Made by a program: the position numbers and the translations under genes. Below are positions 13,240-16,159 of a stretch of DNA of 16,159 nt, in pieces (the first letter of the stretch is position 1; every line of letters starts with the position of its first letter). Source of the stretch: Lachnospiraceae bacterium UBA5902 (lineage in GTDB: Bacteria; Bacillota; Clostridia; Lachnospirales; Lachnospiraceae); NCBI GenBank assembly GCA_002431865.1, contig DJEI01000040.1:1-16159 (forward strand), written 5' to 3'. The notes under the pieces are model-generated. The model had not been told where the DNA came from, ran no database searches, and saw only the letters and a program-made list of their open reading frames with translations.

Positions 13240-14471
13240 CCTTGCATAAAGTCGATTACAAGCTGCTTGTCCGTTTCATTCTCGATGACAGCAGGCTGGT
13301 AGTTGTTGGATTCCCCCGTGTAGACATAGCACGGAATCAGGGTGACGTCCGTGTTCGTTACGGTGAAACCACCAGTCGCAGCATCCTGTGTGATCGTCAA
13401 AGTCTGGTTATAGATCAACGTTCTGTTTTCTGGATAATTGTTTCCACCGAAGATAAAATTCCCCAGCGAATATACGATGTTCACACCGTTGTAAGTCTCC
13501 ATCGGCTGCAACACATGAGGGTGGGAACCGATGACGAGGTCGGCACCGTGATCGACTAAGTTGTGGCAGGATGCCTGCTTCCAGTCTTCGTAGGCGTGCA
13601 CCTTTTCTTCACCACCGTGGAAATATACAACCTGATAATCGCTGTTCGCGTCTGCCTCTTCCAGATCGACTAACATCGCCTGTTCCCCACCGGCAGAATA
13701 CATACTTCCGAACACAAATGCAATCGTAAATCCATTGATTTCCTTATAGACGATCTTTCCGTCCTTACCCCAGTCGACACCTGCGACATCTAAGGCAGCA
13801 CGCGTATCCATGTTGCCGTCTGTTCCGAAATCATAGGTGTGATTGTTGTCAATCGAGACGACATCAACACCATTTTCCGGCAGGAGCTTGGCAGTTGCTG
13901 CTTTTGAACGGAACCAGAATGCACGGAAGGTATATTCCGGCTTCTCCATGTTGACAGTCGTTCCGGTCTGTTGTGCAAGTGCGACAGCAGAGTTATATTC
14001 GGCAAGCGCGTTATTGTACTGTTCAATTGCGGCGGCTTCGCCCTTATCGGTTTTCACCAGATTGTCATTGTCGGAGAAAACATTTTCACAGTTCGCAATC
14101 GTGATATCATCGTTTAAGAAATAATCCCGTACATTTTTAAAGAAATATGTGCTCGGCTGGCTGCTCGCCATCGCGTCGATGCTGCTGGTAGCTGTGTCGT
14201 TGCCCGCAAGCATGATATCGCCAACGAAATTCATACGGATGGTAAAGGCTTGGGAAGCTGCTGGCTCTTCACCTGCGCTGGCATTGGCTGCCGTTGCAAT
14301 GCTACCGTTCGCTGGCTGATAGGAGTCCAGTCCGGAAAGGTCGATCGGCTGGGTGATTGCTGTCTCAGAGGTATCATCTGTGTGGGGCGAATCCTTTCGC
14401 AGATTGATGGCGACAAGACTGACCGTGCCGATGATCGTCAGAATAATAAAAAATATGATAATCTTTCGCAT
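13218..14471 (-). CDS. CapA-family calcineurin-like metallophosphatase, membrane-anchored
   Basis: The 417-residue protein resembles PgsA/CapA of poly-gamma-glutamate systems and many stand-alone Clostridia relatives. It has an N-terminal membrane anchor or signal (residues 4-22), a Thr/Ser/Ala-rich linker (28-75), then the metallophosphatase motifs: NFVGDIMLAGN (Gly84-Asp85), ANCEN (126-130), VVSIDNNHTYDFG (Asn210-His211), YFHGGEE (His285) and GSHPHVLQP (His317, His319), ending in YSLGNFIFG. An Ala/Glu-rich insert (about 143-177) separates the second motif from YTFRA, where the family usually has a shorter loop. The active domain should face outside the cell. Known CapA enzymes act in polyglutamate synthesis or export, but no pgsB or pgsC partner is present, so the substrate is unknown. 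TGAGGA lies 8 bases before the ATG on the minus strand. Confidence 0.88.
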   Translation of the reverse strand: MRKIIIFFIILTIIGTVSLVAINLRKDSPHTDDTSETAITQPIDLSGLDSYQPANGSIATAANASAGEEPAASQAFTIRMNFVGDIMLAGNDTATSSIDAMASSQPSTYFFKNVRDYFLNDDITIANCENVFSDNDNLVKTDKGEAAAIEQYNNALAEYNSAVALAQQTGTTVNMEKPEYTFRAFWFRSKAATAKLLPENGVDVVSIDNNHTYDFGTDGNMDTRAALDVAGVDWGKDGKIVYKEINGFTIAFVFGSMYSAGGEQAMLVDLEEADANSDYQVVYFHGGEEKVHAYEDWKQASCHNLVDHGADLVIGSHPHVLQPMETYNGVNIVYSLGNFIFGGNNYPENRTLIYNQTLTITQDAATGGFTVTNTDVTLIPCYVYTGESNNYQPAVIENETDKQLVIDFMQGKRELPY

Positions 14472-14540
14472 AATAAATCCTCATATCTTCTGTGAATGCG
14501 TTTGTTTCATAAACGAACACATAAAGGAAACAAATAATAA

Positions 14541-14569
14541 TATATAGAATACCACATTTTTCCGGTAAA
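14541..14569 (-). promoter_or_regulatory. Promoter of the CapA-family gene
   Basis: On the minus strand TTTACC (14569-14564) and TATATA (14546-14541) are 17 bp apart; TTGCTT with TATTCT at 16 bp is an overlapping alternative. The left end of the IS (14588) lies 18 bp behind the -35, so the insertion spared the promoter. Confidence 0.5.
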
Positions 14570-14587
14570 GCAAATATAAATAAATTC

Positions 14588-14601
14588 CTTGAGTTTCCGC
14601 A
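14588..14601 (+). repeat. Left terminal inverted repeat of the IS
   Basis: CTTGAGTTTCCGCA, identical over 14 bases to the complement of the right end; similarity stops at 14602. Confidence 0.85.
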
Positions 14602-14671
14602 GTTTTGTCCACAACAGCATCATTTCCCATGTGCTGTTATGAACAACTTTCAAAAAATGACCAAAATATAA

Positions 14672-14768
14672 GGAATCTTCTTCCTTTTTGATGTAAAATT
14701 AATTCACCACAAAAAAATCATACTAAACAAAAAAGAGGAGGATTCCCTGTGGTTAATTTTACATCAAA
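14672..14768 (+). promoter_or_regulatory. Two mutually exclusive hairpins over the transposase start region
   Basis: Hairpin 1: TTTGATGTAAAATTAA (14687-14702) and its perfect complement (14753-14768), closed at the loop by CCAC (14707-14710) with GTGG (14749-14752), bury the GTG start. Hairpin 2: GGAATCTTCTTC (14672-14683) pairs with GAGGAGGATTCC (14735-14746; two G-U pairs) and covers the Shine-Dalgarno site. Both would form in read-through RNA from outside the IS. IS10 and IS50 use similar sequestration to stay silent under outside transcription; the role here is inference. Confidence 0.5.
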
Positions 14769-16002
14769 TACTTACACATTGAAACGGGAAATTTTAATTT
14801 TTTCCAATAAAATTTCCAAACGGCTTTCTAAACCGGAACGCAAATTCACTGCTGATATGACTTACGGCATGCTTGCTGCCGGAAGCTGTCTTCTGACCGA
14901 TGTTGTGGATCAGCTTCATGAAGACTCCAAAAAGATAAATGTTGTGGATCGTCTTTCCAGACACCTTGATAAAGGCGTTCCCGCACAAGCCACATCTTCT
15001 TATCTTCAGCAGATCAAGAAATGGGTTCCTCCAGAACCAGTCATTCACATTGACGACAGTGATGTTGTGAAACCGGACGGTTACAAATTTGAATCGCTCG
15101 GCATCGTACGGGATGGTTCCGAAAGCACATCTGCAAAAAGTGTTTATAAAAAGGGCTACCATGTAACAGAAGCCTGTGTCCTTACTGCCAGTAATCATCC
15201 GGTTAGTATCTTTTCAAAAGTACATTCCTCTGCCGAAAAGAATTATAAATCTGCCAATACCGTTACTTTTGATGCCATCGAACAGGGTGCGGCTCTCTTT
15301 GGAAAAGCAACCTTCTGCATGGATCGCGGATATGATGACAATAAGATGTTCCTGAAACTTGATACTTTAAATCAGGATTATGTGATCCGGTTAAAGTCAA
15401 ACCGCAGGCTTCTTTATCACAATAAATGGATATTTGCCACTGAACTGCGTAACCGCCGTAAAGGAAAAATCAGGACCAACGTATTCTATAAAGGAAAAGA
15501 CCATGAAGCTTACATTTCCCATGTCAAAGTCCGGATCACAGCCTCCAGAAAAGATATTTATCTGGTGCTGGTTTACGGTATTACAGAGCAGCCAATGATG
15601 CTGGTCACAAATAAAGCGATCAAGTCCAAAGAAGATGTGATCAGAGTGGCAAGAATCTATTTCTCTCGTTGGAAAATCGAGGAATACTTCCGCTGCAAAA
15701 AGCAGATGTTCCGATTTGAAAACTTCCGTGTACGAAAGCTTCGTGCGATTAATGCACTTAACTTCTATATCACCTTATGCATGGCATTTCTGGCATATAT
15801 ATCTATGAAAGCAGAAACAAGTGCCCTGAAGGTCTCCATTATACAAAAGGCAGATCCAGTAAAGAAAAAAGTTTTCTTCTGCTATTACCGGCTGGCGAAA
15901 GGCATCCGTGGCATACTTCTCTTTGCAAAAGAAGGTACCAGGCTCTGGTTCCGGACGAAACGTCCGAGATACCGCCAACTCTGCCTTAAGCTGGTCATTT
16001 GA
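14749..16002 (+). CDS. IS4-family DDE transposase
   Basis: The 417-residue protein has the RNase H-like DDE triad: Asp102 in VIHIDDSDVVK, Asp192 in FCMDRGYDD, and Glu311 in the IS4 YREK signature (Tyr304-x2-Arg307-x3-Glu311-x6-Lys318, YFSRWKIEEYFRCKK). Its length is normal for the family, and the frame shows no break, so the element may be active. The GTG start at 14749 is set by GAGGAGG at 14735-14741; no ATG lies nearby in frame. The start region is covered by strong potential RNA structure. It cuts and pastes the element via the terminal repeats. Confidence 0.92.
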   Translation: MVNFTSNTYTLKREILIFSNKISKRLSKPERKFTADMTYGMLAAGSCLLTDVVDQLHEDSKKINVVDRLSRHLDKGVPAQATSSYLQQIKKWVPPEPVIHIDDSDVVKPDGYKFESLGIVRDGSESTSAKSVYKKGYHVTEACVLTASNHPVSIFSKVHSSAEKNYKSANTVTFDAIEQGAALFGKATFCMDRGYDDNKMFLKLDTLNQDYVIRLKSNRRLLYHNKWIFATELRNRRKGKIRTNVFYKGKDHEAYISHVKVRITASRKDIYLVLVYGITEQPMMLVTNKAIKSKEDVIRVARIYFSRWKIEEYFRCKKQMFRFENFRVRKLRAINALNFYITLCMAFLAYISMKAETSALKVSIIQKADPVKKKVFFCYYRLAKGIRGILLFAKEGTRLWFRTKRPRYRQLCLKLVI

Positions 16003-16145
16003 ATAGATAAAAGGATAATTCTTCCAAAGTCCGGTTTCGGCGGGGCTTGTTAAAGTGCCTCTAATCTTGGTACTGTCGCTCTTGATTCTTCAAAATCCAG
16101 CAGATTGGTACTTTAATTAAAGTCATTCATTTTTCAATTGCATTT
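16003..16145 (+). other. IS 3' non-coding tail
   Basis: No gene seen. It holds a weak hairpin (AAGTCC with GGGCTT, about 16025-16047), two copies of TTGGTACT, and the palindrome ACTTTAATTAAAGT (16110-16123), which could be transposase-binding or termination signals. Confidence 0.4.
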
Positions 16146-16159
16146 TGCGGAAACTCAAG
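16146..16159 (-). repeat. Right terminal inverted repeat of the IS
   Basis: TGCGGAAACTCAAG, the exact complement of the left repeat, ending at the last base of the window. Confidence 0.85.

Larger units (their letters stand above)
14588..16159 (+). mobile_element. Complete IS4-family insertion sequence, 1572 bp
   Basis: A single DDE transposase gene is bounded by 14-bp perfect terminal inverted repeats, CTTGAGTTTCCGCA at 14588-14601 and its complement at 16146-16159. The right end is the last base of the window, so the target duplication cannot be checked. Subterminal structures include AACAGCA/TGCTGTT (14613-14619 with 14632-14638) near the left end and a 14-bp palindrome ACTTTAATTAAAGT (16110-16123) near the right end. 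The left boundary could shift by a base or two. Confidence 0.85.

Noticed and set aside
14588..16159. IS-borne outward promoter driving the CapA gene
   Set aside because: The CapA gene has its own promoter at 14541-14569, and I saw no outward -35/-10 pair at the left IS end.

Overview
The window looks like chromosomal DNA of a gut-type Clostridia, most like a Lachnospiraceae. Gene starts mostly carry strong GGAGG-type Shine-Dalgarno sites, GTG and TTG starts occur, and several families are typical of that group: Rpn-type PD-(D/E)XK proteins with a charged helical tail, a PadR/DUF1048-like pair, an orphan type IV pilin, and a DUF6796-like membrane protein. Species assignment is inference. I saw no tRNA, rRNA or CRISPR array.

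Layout. 1-507: 3' end of an Rpn-family nuclease/transposase-like gene and its terminator. 608-4926: a patchy accessory stretch, all on the + strand, with a GNAT acetyltransferase, a compact arginase-family protein, a 3' remnant of a second GNAT gene, a U32-like Cys-rich protein, a dinD gene broken by a 4-bp tandem duplication, a DUF6892-like protein and a possible 25-codon relic. 4931-5627: an orphan type IV pilin gene with its own promoter. 5729-10571: a regulatory/drug-response-like cassette consisting of paired operators and promoter, padR, a six-TM DUF1048-like protein, a UvrA-like ATPase without the UvrB-binding domain, a MerR-type promoter, and a MerR regulator with two C-terminal TM helices. 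10572-11831: a structured leader and a second, full-length Rpn paralog with terminator. 11850-13239: a DUF6796-like membrane protein and an sce7726-type PD-(D/E)XK protein, converging on a CapA-family gene on the minus strand. The two stop codons share one CTAG palindrome inside a bidirectional hairpin. 14588-16159: a complete IS4-family insertion sequence whose right terminal inverted repeat ends exactly at the last base of the window.

How the genes may work together. The padR, membrane protein, uvrA-like and merR block is the best candidate for one functional system. Two near-identical 23-bp operators sit over a TTGACA promoter. PadR and the membrane protein are almost contiguous. The ATPase follows 52 bp later with no visible terminator, and the membrane-anchored MerR has a 19-bp-spacer promoter of its own. 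A sensor and response module for a DNA-binding drug or an envelope signal is a reasonable inference, not shown by the sequence. The rest of the window reads as accessory DNA under decay (dinD, GNAT remnant) and IS activity.

The most distinctive sequence-level signals are: the CGCA duplication that explains the dinD frameshift; the GNAT remnant that still overlaps the next gene by ATGA; two mutually exclusive RNA hairpins covering the Shine-Dalgarno site and the GTG start of the IS transposase; a similar possible Shine-Dalgarno switch in front of the full Rpn gene; and the shared stop-codon palindrome at 13218-13221.
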